Shown piece after piece: positions 52,508 through 61,486 of a stretch of DNA of 63,552 bases. The notes below the pieces were generated by a model. It saw only the letters and a program-made list of their open reading frames with translations. It ran no database searches and was not told the origin of the DNA. Position 1 is the first letter of the stretch; each line of letters opens with the position of its first letter. A program made the translations under genes and the position numbers. The stretch comes from SIG622 sp045652245 (GTDB lineage Bacteria > Bacillota > Clostridia > Oscillospirales > CAG-382), in the NCBI GenBank assembly GCA_045652245.1, contig JAZRTY010000038.1, positions 1 to 63,552 of the forward strand, read 5' to 3'.

Positions 52508-54274
52508 TTAGTCGTTATGTGAATATGGCTTGTCAGTTTCAACGAAAATACCTGTTTCAGCCTTCCAGCCTACATTGAAGCCGAGTGCCTGACCAAGGTC
52601 ACGAAGCTGGAAATAGGTATACTGTCCGCCTGCATCATCAGTAAGAACAAAGGCGTTAAGCTTCATTTCTACACCGTTTACCTTGATGGAAGCAGTATTT
52701 ATTGTGTATGCTCTGTCACCTGCAAAGGGGTTCTTGAGCTCTGTTCCGTTAGGATTTGTATAAGCTGACTTTGAAGTAAGTGTGATTGTTCCGTCCCAGC
52801 CTACATTGAACTGTCCGGCACTTCCGTTGATGATATGAGCAAGGTCACGGAGTTTTATGTAGTTGGTAGTTCCTCCCTTGTCGTCACGAAGCTGATACAT
52901 CGGGAAGTTTACTGCCTTACCGTCAACAGTAACCGTCTGCTCTGCAGCATATGCTGTACCACCCTCAGCATCTGGAATAATACCGGTTGTCACTATCTCA
53001 CCATTCAGAGGTTCACCCTCATATACAGAAATCTTTGCTTCCTCTCCGTTCAGACCTGACATTAAGAAGTATCTGATGCTGATTCCTGCAGTGGCATCTG
53101 TATGAGTGATTTTTATTATATGTTCACCGGGAGCAAGTCCTTCTGCAAGTACGTTACGCTGATGGTTTGTGGGTATTGTAAGGCTCTTATTTTCTCCGCC
53201 GTCAATACTGTAAGAAATAACTGCACCCTTTTCGTTTGTGTAGGTCCACATATAAAGGTCCTGCGAATTGAACTTAAGAGTTACTGTATTACCAATCCTT
53301 CCGGAGTACATCTCATCCCAGCTGGAATCCAACTTATATGCCTTAAAGCCTTTAAGCTTACTCTTGTTTTCGATTTTTGTGGGAGAAACCGCAGTTGCAT
53401 CAAGGAAAAGTTCACCCTTATTATTTGTTTCACAGTAGGTCTTTTCGGGAAGCACCTTGTCCTTGTAGTCTGCCTCGGTGGGAGTGTAAGTATTTAAAAG
53501 CTGTGATTCAAGGTACTCTACAAGTGTTTTTCCATAGTGCTTATAGCCCTCGTCTGTCGGATGAACTATATCAATAAAGTACTTCTGCCAGATTGGATCA
53601 CTTGTACTTGTTACCGGTTTTCCCCCATTTTGCTCCTTCATATCCAAAAGAAGCTCTCTGTACACATACACAACAGGAATATTGTAATACTGAGCAAGAT
53701 CTGTATAGGCTTTTCCGAAAACAGGAGTTTCACTTGCAAGCTCCTTTGAGGCGCCGCCTGAATCACCTGTGATTAAGAATACTATATCAGCCTTGGGATT
53801 TGATGCGTAAACCTTTTTGATAAAGGATTCGATATATCTGTACTGAAGGTCACCCGAAAGATAGTCATACGAGTCATTTACTGCCATTTCAACAAAGTTG
53901 ATATCGGGGGCTACACCACCGTTCTTTGCAAAGTATCTCTCCTGTGCTCTGTAAAGACCGAACTTCATGCCTGTTCCGCCGATAGAATCATTTACTTCTG
54001 TAATCGTTGCGTCCGGGAAAGTAGACTTAAACCAATCTCTTGAGATAGCTCTCCAGGTGTATAATTCTTTGTTTGTTGAACCGTGTCCGCCTGTAACAGA
54101 GCCGCCGATATAGCCAACCTTGAGGTCTTTGTCTACAGTCAGCTTATAAAGAGTGTTGGTAAGCTCAGAAGTATTTGCAGTATCTTTAGCGGCAGCACCA
54201 AAGCCATTAAGGGAAGATGTCATCAACAGAGCTGCAAGCATTCCCGTGAGTAGTTTTACCATTGATTTTTTCAT
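52508..54274 (-). CDS. Secreted SGNH/GDSL esterase with stalk domains
   Basis: The 588-residue protein has a signal peptide (about 1-30). The SGNH hydrolase domain spans about 50-265, with block I KVGYIGGSVTGG, block III VEMAVNDSYD and the block V Asp/His in DIVHPTDEGYKHYG. A beta-sandwich follows, then C-terminal copper-amine-oxidase-like stalk repeats (about 450-585; YIKLRDLAHIINGS, YFQLRDLGQALGFNVGW). It probably removes ester groups such as acetyl from polysaccharide at the surface. Start: ATGGAGG lies 5 nt before the ATG at 54274, after a conserved hairpin. Confidence 0.8.
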   Translation of the reverse strand: MKKSMVKLLTGMLAALLMTSSLNGFGAAAKDTANTSELTNTLYKLTVDKDLKVGYIGGSVTGGHGSTNKELYTWRAISRDWFKSTFPDATITEVNDSIGGTGMKFGLYRAQERYFAKNGGVAPDINFVEMAVNDSYDYLSGDLQYRYIESFIKKVYASNPKADIVFLITGDSGGASKELASETPVFGKAYTDLAQYYNIPVVYVYRELLLDMKEQNGGKPVTSTSDPIWQKYFIDIVHPTDEGYKHYGKTLVEYLESQLLNTYTPTEADYKDKVLPEKTYCETNNKGELFLDATAVSPTKIENKSKLKGFKAYKLDSSWDEMYSGRIGNTVTLKFNSQDLYMWTYTNEKGAVISYSIDGGENKSLTIPTNHQRNVLAEGLAPGEHIIKITHTDATAGISIRYFLMSGLNGEEAKISVYEGEPLNGEIVTTGIIPDAEGGTAYAAEQTVTVDGKAVNFPMYQLRDDKGGTTNYIKLRDLAHIINGSAGQFNVGWDGTITLTSKSAYTNPNGTELKNPFAGDRAYTINTASIKVNGVEMKLNAFVLTDDAGGQYTYFQLRDLGQALGFNVGWKAETGIFVETDKPYSHND

Positions 54275-54312
54275 AATAACCTCCATTCCTCCGCCATTTG
54301 CGGCGGCACAAA
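54275..54312 (-). promoter_or_regulatory. Conserved hairpin leader, copy 2 (SGNH esterase)
   Basis: On the minus strand TTTGTGCCGCC, a 5-nt loop, GGCGGAGG, AATGGAGGTTATTATG leads into the start codon. GCCGCC pairs with GGCGG at 54291-54306. The remaining gene-free stretch 54313-54550 is AT-rich, with no other feature seen. Confidence 0.55.
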
Positions 54313-54550
54313 AAGTTTGTAAAAATTACACGCAGTATAATTTTTTGTGCGTAAAAAGGTGAATCTTGTTATATCAAGAATTATTTTTCACGCTAAATCT
54401 CCTAACTTTCGATAAGATATAAGATATAGTTATAATAACATATGCACAGATAAAAGTCAATTGGTTTTAGGACTTTTTTATTGGATTTTTCATATTTTTT
54501 CAGAATCAGCGAAAGTAAGCATTGTTTACTAAATGATAACTTTATATCTA

Positions 54551-54578
54551 TTGACAAAACATAATTTTAGTGTATAAT
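54551..54578 (+). promoter_or_regulatory. Promoter of the ACP/ligase operon
   Basis: TTGACA (54551-54556) and TATAAT (54573-54578) are 16 nt apart. Confidence 0.75.
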
Positions 54579-54625
54579 AATAGTAGCTAAATATATAAAA
54601 ACGAGAAATTTTGGAGGTAAAGCAA

Positions 54626-54853
54626 ATGTACGAAAAAATAAAAGAAATATTGGTTTCAGAGCTTGGTTTAACATCCGAAGAAATTACACCCGATGCAAAA
54701 ATCAGAAGCAAGCTTGGTATTTCTTCTGTTGAATTTGTTGACATAGCGATGACAATCGAAGAAGAATTTGATGTGGAGCTTGACGAGGATAAGCTTCGCA
54801 AAATCAAGACTGTTCAGGATCTTGTTGATTACGTCGAAGCACTTAAAAAATAA
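54626..54853 (+). CDS. Acyl carrier protein, stand-alone
   Basis: The 75-residue acidic helical protein has the normal ACP length. The phosphopantetheine site, usually DSL, reads GISSVEF here, with Ser at about 34. The start is the ATG at 54626, 8 nt after GGAGG. It pairs with the acyl-activating enzyme 75 nt downstream. Because it is not in a fas operon, it is more likely a dedicated carrier for that enzyme than the housekeeping AcpP. Confidence 0.85.
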   Translation: MYEKIKEILVSELGLTSEEITPDAKIRSKLGISSVEFVDIAMTIEEEFDVELDEDKLRKIKTVQDLVDYVEALKK

Positions 54854-54928
54854 AAAACACGGGCCTTGATATTTAACTGTATGAAGGCTCTTTGTTTATA
54901 TTGAGATTTTTAGAAAGGAATAAAAGTT

Positions 54929-56578
54929 ATGGCTAAAAAATTACACAAATACGTAGTAAAAGAATTTTCTTCCATCAGAGAAATGCTTGACCTTGCGGCA
55001 AATGAAAACGGAAATGATATTGCATATCAGTACAGAAACGGCGAGGAGCTTGTTTCGGTAAGCTACAAGGAGTTTCGTGAAGTAACCGAAAACCTCGGTG
55101 CAGCGCTATGTGCAAGAGGTCTTGGCACTTCTCATATTGCAAATGTGAGTGAAAACAGTTACAAGTGGATAACTGTTTATCTTACAGTTCTTAAAACTGC
55201 AGGAGTTTATGTTCCGATTGACAAGGAGCTTCCCGATAAGGATAAAAATCACCTTATATGCGACAGTGGAAGTGAAGCTGTATTCTTTAGCGGAAAGTAC
55301 GAGGAATGGGTAAAAGCAAACGAAGCTGAAATGCCGAATGTAAAGTACTTTATCGGTCTTGATATGGAAGAACACGAAAGCGAGAAGTTCCTCTCATACA
55401 AGAAGCTTATCGAAGAAGGAAAAGCTCTTGATAAGTCAGAATACGACAGCCTTAAGAGTGACAAAAATGCTCTTAAAATGCTTGTTTACACTTCAGGTAC
55501 AACAGGAATGTCAAAGGGTGTAATGCTTTCCGAGCATAACCTTTGCTCAAGCGTTTACTACGGTCTTCATGTTTCTGATGTATTCGAGAAGGGACTTTCA
55601 GTTCTCCCCTACAATCATACATACGAAGCAGTTTGTGATATCCTTGTTTCAATTCACAAGAGAACCACTCTTTGCATAAATGCGTCAATGAAGGATGTTG
55701 TAAAGGACCTGAAATTCTACAAGCCTGCATACATCTATATCGTTCCTGCTTTTGCTGAAGTGCTTTACGCAAACATTATGCGTAACATAAGAAAGCAGGG
55801 CAAGGAAAAGAAGTTCGCTATGGGTGTTAAAATTTCAAAGGCTCTTCTTAAAATAGGTATCGACCTTCGTCCGAAGCTTTTTGCAGAGGTTCGTGACGTA
55901 TTTGGTGGAAATCTTCGTAAAATCGTATGTGGTGGCGCACCCATCAGACCTGAAATCGGTGAATTCTTCGGTGATATTGGTATCGCTCTTACAGGTGGTT
56001 ACGGAATCACAGAATGTTCTCCTCTGGTTTCGGTAAATGACGAACATTGTATGACATATGATACAGTAGGACACAAACTCCCCTGCCTTGAATGGAGAAT
56101 AGATGAACCTAACGAAGAGGGCATCGGTGAAATCTGTGTTAAGGGTGACGTTGTAATGCTTGGTTACTACAACCAGCCCGAAAAGACAGCCGAGGTACTC
56201 AAGGATGGCTGGTTCTACACAGGTGACTACGGTTATATCACAAAGGATGATGAGCTTGTAATCACAGGCAGAAAGAAAAATATCATAGTTCTCAACAACG
56301 GTAAGAACATTTACCCTGAAGAAATCGAAAACAGAATTATGAACATTGAATACATTACCGAGGTAGTTGTAAAGGGACTTAAGAATGACCGTGGTGATGA
56401 ATATGCCCTTTATGCAGAAATCTACATTGAGGATGAAGAGCAAATCAAGAACGAAGAAGAAATACTCAAAGATATTCAGAATAATCTTGCAGACCTTCCT
56501 GCATACAAGAATATTGAAAAGGTAGTACTCAGAAAAGAACCTTTCGAAAAGACTACAACAAGAAAGATTAAGAGATAA
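54929..56578 (+). CDS. AMP-forming acyl-CoA/acyl-ACP synthetase
   Basis: The 549-residue protein belongs to the ANL superfamily. Motif A3 is LVYTSGTTGMSKGVML (about 186), A5 is GGYGITECSP, A7 is GWFYTGDYGY, and A10 is near the C-terminus (PFEKTTTRKIKR, catalytic Lys). It activates a fatty or other acid with ATP. The neighbouring ACP suggests transfer to that carrier rather than to free CoA. AAAGGAA precedes the ATG. Confidence 0.85.
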   Translation: MAKKLHKYVVKEFSSIREMLDLAANENGNDIAYQYRNGEELVSVSYKEFREVTENLGAALCARGLGTSHIANVSENSYKWITVYLTVLKTAGVYVPIDKELPDKDKNHLICDSGSEAVFFSGKYEEWVKANEAEMPNVKYFIGLDMEEHESEKFLSYKKLIEEGKALDKSEYDSLKSDKNALKMLVYTSGTTGMSKGVMLSEHNLCSSVYYGLHVSDVFEKGLSVLPYNHTYEAVCDILVSIHKRTTLCINASMKDVVKDLKFYKPAYIYIVPAFAEVLYANIMRNIRKQGKEKKFAMGVKISKALLKIGIDLRPKLFAEVRDVFGGNLRKIVCGGAPIRPEIGEFFGDIGIALTGGYGITECSPLVSVNDEHCMTYDTVGHKLPCLEWRIDEPNEEGIGEICVKGDVVMLGYYNQPEKTAEVLKDGWFYTGDYGYITKDDELVITGRKKNIIVLNNGKNIYPEEIENRIMNIEYITEVVVKGLKNDRGDEYALYAEIYIEDEEQIKNEEEILKDIQNNLADLPAYKNIEKVVLRKEPFEKTTTRKIKR

Positions 56579-56584
56579 GACAAT

Positions 56585-56613
56585 AAATCCCTCCGTAAAA
56601 CGGGGGGATTTTG
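56585..56613 (+). terminator. Terminator of the ACP/ligase operon
   Basis: AAATCCCTCCG pairs with CGGGGGGATTT, with one G-T pair, around a 5-nt loop, then T. Confidence 0.7.
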
Positions 56614-56623
56614 TTATACAGTA

Positions 56624-56658
56624 AAAGGCTGTCGCAGAAGCGACAGCCTTTATTTTTT
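56624..56658. terminator. Second terminator, shared by convergent genes
   Basis: AAAGGCTGTCGC pairs perfectly with GCGACAGCCTTT around AGAA. Seven T follow on the plus strand. On the minus strand it follows the stop of the 56658 gene. Confidence 0.75.
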
Positions 56659-57626
56659 TATTCTCTTTCAAGCTTTATTGTAATTGTCTGTGATTTTTCC
56701 TCACCGGGTTTGAGCATTACAAGCTCTCCATTTTTTCTTAAAACATCACGTCCGGTAAGCATACAGTTGCTCGGCTCAAGTCCAAGCACATACTGTCCCT
56801 TTGACATAAGCTTCCATTGAATTAAGAAGGGAAGTTCTTTTGTATCGTAATTAAGAGAAAGCGAGGTTTTGATTTCGGGGCTGTATATTTTAGCAACACC
56901 CTCAACCATATCGTGATAGAAGCACTGTTCTTCAAAGCCGTCCTGTGGCTCTTCCATCACAAGTGCTTTGTCAATTCCACGCTGTGAATGCTCGGTTCTT
57001 GCTGAAATCCCCTTGCTGTTTACTGTTACAACAGAATTTTCGCAAAGAAGAGGATATCCCATATTGAAGTGATAAAGAATCATATACGGTGATTCATCAT
57101 AACCTATATTCTTTACTGTATCCTTCAGAATTATCTCATCCTTATCAAGAGGACAGATATATTCACGGGTGAGAAGCAGCTTGTTTGCAAAAAGTGCTGC
57201 ATCACGGATTGTCAGTATTATATGTATCTTGTTATCTTTAATCCAGTAGCTTACGGTTTCTGCAGGAGTGTTGGCAATTGTTCCGTGAAGCGGAAGCTCC
57301 TCACCGTTATCACAACACGGACTACCTGCCGCTGTAAGTCCGCAGGTAGTAAGGAAGCCTGCTGTGAAGGACTTAAGGAAACCTGTACCCTTATTATCAT
57401 AATACTGAGGTGCTACATAACCGCTCGGTGCGAAAAAACCGAGATTCTTTCCATCAAGGTAGAGTCTTGAAATATCACCACATCTGTCAGCAGAAATTGT
57501 AAACATAAGTCCTCGTCCGTTGTTAACCTGAAGAAGTCTTATTCCGTCGCCCTTGCCGCCGACAAGTTTGTGCTCCTCTACGCCATAAAGCTGGGATTCG
57601 TGTCCTACATATTCTCTCTTATCCAT
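56658..57626 (-). CDS. Aldose 1-epimerase-like protein (DUF4432 type)
   Basis: The 322-residue protein has the beta-supersandwich fold of mutarotase-like proteins. Segments include GLMFTISADRCGDISRLYLDGKNLG, ELPLHGTIANTPAE with the conserved His, and MILYHFNMGYPLL. DUF4432 members often sit in sugar-catabolic operons, and this one ends a string of amino-sugar type genes. AAAAGGAG precedes the ATG. The exact reaction is not established. Confidence 0.7.
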   Translation of the reverse strand: MDKREYVGHESQLYGVEEHKLVGGKGDGIRLLQVNNGRGLMFTISADRCGDISRLYLDGKNLGFFAPSGYVAPQYYDNKGTGFLKSFTAGFLTTCGLTAAGSPCCDNGEELPLHGTIANTPAETVSYWIKDNKIHIILTIRDAALFANKLLLTREYICPLDKDEIILKDTVKNIGYDESPYMILYHFNMGYPLLCENSVVTVNSKGISARTEHSQRGIDKALVMEEPQDGFEEQCFYHDMVEGVAKIYSPEIKTSLSLNYDTKELPFLIQWKLMSKGQYVLGLEPSNCMLTGRDVLRKNGELVMLKPGEEKSQTITIKLERE

Positions 57627-57700
57627 AATTTTTCTCCTTTTGTTTTTTTGTATTTTTATTATATGATTTTGTCAAGTCGGGGATAAAATTTTTGCTTCTT

Positions 57701-57717
57701 AGGCTTCCTCTGATGAG
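57701..57717. repeat. Truncated dispersed repeat
   Basis: AGGCTTCC joined directly to CTGATGAG equals the two ends of the 51198 repeat in inverse orientation with the middle missing. The stretch 57627-57814 otherwise shows nothing. Confidence 0.35.
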
Positions 57718-57814
57718 AAAAAAGGGGGACAAAGTGATTGATAATGCATCAATACAATTCAATACATCTTCCCAAACACTTTCAAACACCTGGTTAGCAT
57801 CTAAATTCGAATAA

Positions 57815-58663
57815 TTAAAAATTAAAGAGTTTTTCCTTTATCTCACTATCGGGCTGTTTGCCATATTCACAAATCTCATATGCCTCTGCATAACGAATTT
57901 TAGAGCCTCTCTCCTCGCCATACTGCTCAATAAGTTCTTTTCTGAATCTTGCTGCAGTCTTAGCATACCTTACCGCGTATCCACGTTCTGCCTTCATTAT
58001 TTCTTCATCAGTAGTGTCCTTTGCTATTTCCATGCCCTTAAGCCACTCAAAACGTTTCTTTGGATCATCTGGCACTTCCTGCCCTTCTTCGTAAGCCAAC
58101 CATTCATATACCTGCGATACGTTCAGGTCAGCTATTTTTAATTTAATATCTATAACATCATCAACAGGTACTATAATATCACCTGAAAAGGGAGGATATT
58201 TAAACTTATCTTCGTTATATAAGATGACAGGCATACTTTTCATAGCAGGAACATCGGGGCACTCATTGGGGACTGTCAAAAGATAAGATGCATCCTGAAC
58301 AAGCTGACCTGATGTTCTGTGATCCGCATGGTAGTCATTAGGTCTGTGAGCAATAACAAGATCAGGATTAAACTCTCTTATATATCTTATAAGTCGTTTG
58401 CGAGTCGCAAGGTCACAAACAAGATTGCAGTCATCTATATCTGACCAAATATCATACTGTATACCAAGAAGCTCTGCAACGGCCTGCGATTCCTTCGCTC
58501 TGCGTGCAGAGATTTCTTTTGGCCCAAGAATGTGATGTCCACCACATCCGTTACACATAGACAAAAATTTCACTTCATACCCCATCTGAACATACTTATA
58601 AGCAAGTCCACCACAACGAAATTCGTTATCATCCTGATGTGCACCAATCATTAAAATTCTCAT
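57815..58663 (-). CDS. PIG-L family N-deacetylase, copy 2
   Basis: The 282-residue protein has the LmbE/PIG-L zinc motif GAHQDDNEFRCGG near the N-terminus (His/Asp/Asp) and the second motif NDYHADHRTSG at about 113. Such enzymes remove N-acetyl groups from amino sugars or glycolipids. It is a close paralogue of the 62500 product along its full length. An AAGGAG site precedes the ATG. Its presence beside NagB-like and PfkB genes suggests a cytosolic sugar substrate. Confidence 0.85.
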   Translation of the reverse strand: MRILMIGAHQDDNEFRCGGLAYKYVQMGYEVKFLSMCNGCGGHHILGPKEISARRAKESQAVAELLGIQYDIWSDIDDCNLVCDLATRKRLIRYIREFNPDLVIAHRPNDYHADHRTSGQLVQDASYLLTVPNECPDVPAMKSMPVILYNEDKFKYPPFSGDIIVPVDDVIDIKLKIADLNVSQVYEWLAYEEGQEVPDDPKKRFEWLKGMEIAKDTTDEEIMKAERGYAVRYAKTAARFRKELIEQYGEERGSKIRYAEAYEICEYGKQPDSEIKEKLFNF

Positions 58664-58800
58664 AATACTATTTCTCCTTTTTTATAATTATATTCCGTCA
58701 TTTTTAAAAGACTAAACAGTCAGAAAGCAAGTGGCTTTTTTTAATTTATTTATGGTTGTTTTTCTTCTTTGGTCATATTCTTTCTCAAGGTTTTAGTATT

Positions 58801-58827
58801 GCCTTCCACTCAAGGGGAAGGCTTTTT
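58801..58827. repeat. Hairpin of the dispersed-repeat type with T-run
   Basis: GCCTTCC, an 8-nt loop and GGAAGGC, then TTTTT. It resembles the right half of the 51198 repeat and may serve as a terminator on the plus strand. Apart from it, 58664-58856 shows nothing. Confidence 0.4.
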
Positions 58828-58856
58828 ATCTTATTGGAACCGGGGTAATTGTTTCT

Positions 58857-59498
58857 TTAAATATCTAACAATTCAGCAAAATCGTATATATAATGGTCAG
58901 TAACCTTCTTTATGTCATCAACATATTCAGCAGATGACTCGTCAAACACCCCACATACACTCATTCCTGCAGATTTTGCTGTTTTATCTGCATTATAATT
59001 ATCATCAAGAAAAAGAATATTCTCAACAGGCTGTCCTATTTTTTCTGCAGCCCTTATATAGATTGTAGGGTCAGCCTTCGTAGTTGAAAAATCATCACAA
59101 GACCACACATTGGTAAATAAATCATATATTTCAAACCGTTTCAAGCATGGGTCAAGTACGCTGTGTGGGCTCGCTGTAAGAATATTAAGATTTGCTCCTA
59201 CTTTTTTCAGCTCTTTAAGAACCGAAACAACATTTGATTTTGTCGGAATATTGTATATATACTCGCTATATACATACTTATTCATCAAGCCTACCATTTC
59301 TTCCTCTGATAAAGGAACACCCAATTTCTTAAAGTATCCGGCTGTTCCGGCATAACCCAATGGCGTAATTACTTTTACAATATCTTTTTCATATTTTATG
59401 TTGTTTTCCTCAAGGATTCTCAACATTACAGCAATGAAGGTTGGCATAGAATCTACCAGAGTACCGTCAAAATCAAACAAATATGCATTATACTTCAA
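58857..59498 (-). CDS. HAD-superfamily phosphatase (phosphoglycolate-phosphatase-like), TTG start
   Basis: The 213-residue protein has HAD motif I FDFDGTLVDS, motif II LTASPHS and motif IV LFLDDNYNA. It probably dephosphorylates a sugar phosphate. Start: AAAGAGG lies 8 nt before the TTG at 59498; a longer in-frame TTG at 59525 overlaps the upstream terminator stem and lacks a site. It sits between the NagB-like and PIG-L genes. Confidence 0.75.
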   Translation of the reverse strand: MKYNAYLFDFDGTLVDSMPTFIAVMLRILEENNIKYEKDIVKVITPLGYAGTAGYFKKLGVPLSEEEMVGLMNKYVYSEYIYNIPTKSNVVSVLKELKKVGANLNILTASPHSVLDPCLKRFEIYDLFTNVWSCDDFSTTKADPTIYIRAAEKIGQPVENILFLDDNYNADKTAKSAGMSVCGVFDESSAEYVDDIKKVTDHYIYDFAELLDI

Positions 59499-59523
59499 GG
59501 TTTTGTCCTCTTTCCATAATTTC

Positions 59524-59560
59524 AAAATTCCGGAGACACTCTGAGTACCTCCGGAATTTT
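59524..59560. terminator. Hairpin between NagB-like and HAD genes
   Basis: AAAATTCCGGAG pairs perfectly with CTCCGGAATTTT around a 13-nt loop. On the minus strand only TTTT follows, so termination may be partial. Confidence 0.55.
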
Positions 59561-59574
59561 TATGCTAATATTTA

Positions 59575-60522
59575 TTAGTTACATTCAGCAACAAGAGGTC
59601 CTTCAAGCTCAGAGAGATAGAAGAGCTTACCGGGAAGTGTGGGGATAAAGCTGGAGGTTACCCACATACTCGGACCGTGACGAAGTGTCATCCAGAAGCT
59701 CATACCCTGCCACTGCATACCTCTGCCGAGAACACCGTCGCAACCACCGATAGCATAGTCTGCCTGAAGAATAAGGCCGGGGCCAATTGTGTTTGCTCTG
59801 CAAGGAACAAGTGTTGTACGTGACTTGAAGCTTGTAATAGCATTCTGCTCGATTGTCATGGGATGAAGCTTTGCGCCTATTCTGTAGCACTGCTTCTTCC
59901 ATTCCTCTACGCTGTCAAATTCAGCTGCAAAGTGGGGTTCCCAGAAAGCGATATGGCAGGCTCTGCCGATACCGTAAACAAGGATAAGCTTTGCACCCTC
60001 ACTCTTGAGCTTTGCAATCTTTTCGGGGTATGTAGGAAGGTTTTCCTTTGTTGCAAAGTTTCTCTGCTCCTCGGGAATTGTAAGCTCTCCGAGAGGATTG
60101 AAGAAAGCATTACGCATAGCATTCTGGAATGCTGCAGGATCATTTGCCGGAAGAGTATTACCCTCTCCGTCAGACCATTCATCCATATTGAATGTGTAAA
60201 CGTGGTCACACTTTACATTCCAAGCCTTGAGGAAAAATACTGCCCATTTATACATTCCCATAGGACCTACGGGAAGAATGAAGGCTACCTTTTCACCTGC
60301 ATCCTTTGCTTCCTTAATCTTAAGAGCAATTTCGTGTCCCATGTAAGTGTCAAACTGCTCAAGAGTTTCACATCTTACAGGATTGAAGCCGGCATTCCAG
60401 AAATCCTGTCTGTCCTCTACCTTATTGTTAACATCGCAACAAGCATCGATTTTTGCCATATCCCAGCCTGCCGGGAAGAAGCCTTCAAGTAAAGACCCCT
60501 TTACTGTACTCATAAAATCCAT
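59575..60522 (-). CDS. NagB-like glucosamine-6-phosphate deaminase/isomerase homologue with altered active site
   Basis: The 315-residue protein has the NagB fold. FNMDEWSDG keeps the Asp equivalent to Escherichia coli NagB Asp72. GIGRACHIAFWEP keeps the His143 and Glu148 equivalents but has Ala in place of Asp141. It is longer than the usual 240-266 residues. It may act as an isomerase/deaminase on a different amino sugar or unphosphorylated substrate. GGAGG precedes the ATG. It follows the aldolase by 25 nt. Confidence 0.7.
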   Translation of the reverse strand: MDFMSTVKGSLLEGFFPAGWDMAKIDACCDVNNKVEDRQDFWNAGFNPVRCETLEQFDTYMGHEIALKIKEAKDAGEKVAFILPVGPMGMYKWAVFFLKAWNVKCDHVYTFNMDEWSDGEGNTLPANDPAAFQNAMRNAFFNPLGELTIPEEQRNFATKENLPTYPEKIAKLKSEGAKLILVYGIGRACHIAFWEPHFAAEFDSVEEWKKQCYRIGAKLHPMTIEQNAITSFKSRTTLVPCRANTIGPGLILQADYAIGGCDGVLGRGMQWQGMSFWMTLRHGPSMWVTSSFIPTLPGKLFYLSELEGPLVAECN

Positions 60523-60547
60523 TTTCTGTCCTCCGTTACTATATAAA

Positions 60548-61486
60548 TTATTTATTCAACTGCTTTCTTACTTCTTCTGCAACAATCTTTACAATTGTGT
60601 CAATATCAAGCTCTGAGCCGTCTTTCGCAGAAGCCTTGCCTGTGCTTGAGAAGAGCTCCATTTTCTGCATAGTTTCCTGTTTTACAGCCTCAACTGCTGC
60701 AGGAATAAGGTCGATGATTCCCTTATTCATATCAGTAAATCTGCTTAATTCTGCTTTTACTGCAGCAATATTGATATCTGTGAAGATATTAACCTTACTG
60801 ATACCCTCTTTTATTGCACGTCTGAAGTCATTGTCTGTAAGACCGGAGCCACCGTGAAGAACAAGCGGAACGTCGATTGTGTTTGCGATAGTCTTGATTC
60901 TGTCAAAGTCGAGCTTGGGGGGAAGCTTATATGCACCGTGAGCATTACCTACAGCAATTGCAAGTGCGTCAACCTTTGTTTTTTCAACATAGTCTCTTGC
61001 AAGCTTGGGATCGGTAAAGAACTTACTCGGGTCATCAAGATGTGAGCTTCCTTCAGCTGAGCCCTCATTATCTCCAACGTGACCGAGCTCACCTTCGATT
61101 GTAGCACCGTAGGAATGTGCAATTTCAGCCATTTCCTTTACTTTCTGTACGTTTGTATCGTAGTCGTCTGTTGAACAGTCGTACATAATAGATGTAAAGC
61201 CAAGCTCAAGAGCCTTTAAGCAGGTTTCCTTCTTAAGACCGTGGTCAAGATGAACAACAATCGGAACACTTGCCTTCTTTGCCATCGGAATAAGGTAGTA
61301 GGATACCTCTTCAAGAGGACAGTACGGGAACAGAACCTCTGCAGTACCCACAATTACAGGAGACTGAGTAGCTTCTGCAGCACTTATAATTCCTCTTGCA
61401 AGCTCCATGCTTACAGCATTAAAAAGACCTACTGCATATTTGTTTTTCTTTGCAGGTAAAAGTACCTGATTGAGTGTTACTAACAT
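60548..61486 (-). CDS. Class II (zinc) ketose-bisphosphate aldolase
   Basis: The 312-residue protein has the zinc-binding HLDHG (about 80), GELGHVG, AIAVGNAHG and LHGGSGL segments of class II fructose/tagatose-bisphosphate aldolases. It should cleave a ketose bisphosphate made by the PfkB kinase encoded just upstream. Its ATG overlaps the last codons of that kinase gene, with GGAGGAGGAA inside the kinase coding sequence, so the two are tightly coupled. Confidence 0.88.
   Translation of the reverse strand: MLVTLNQVLLPAKKNKYAVGLFNAVSMELARGIISAAEATQSPVIVGTAEVLFPYCPLEEVSYYLIPMAKKASVPIVVHLDHGLKKETCLKALELGFTSIMYDCSTDDYDTNVQKVKEMAEIAHSYGATIEGELGHVGDNEGSAEGSSHLDDPSKFFTDPKLARDYVEKTKVDALAIAVGNAHGAYKLPPKLDFDRIKTIANTIDVPLVLHGGSGLTDNDFRRAIKEGISKVNIFTDINIAAVKAELSRFTDMNKGIIDLIPAAVEAVKQETMQKMELFSSTGKASAKDGSELDIDTIVKIVAEEVRKQLNK

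Noticed and set aside
55835..56671. Minus-strand frame of 278 codons over the acyl-activating enzyme
   Set aside because: It is antisense to conserved ANL motifs, and its composition (Phe/Tyr/Cys-rich) is typical of shadow frames.
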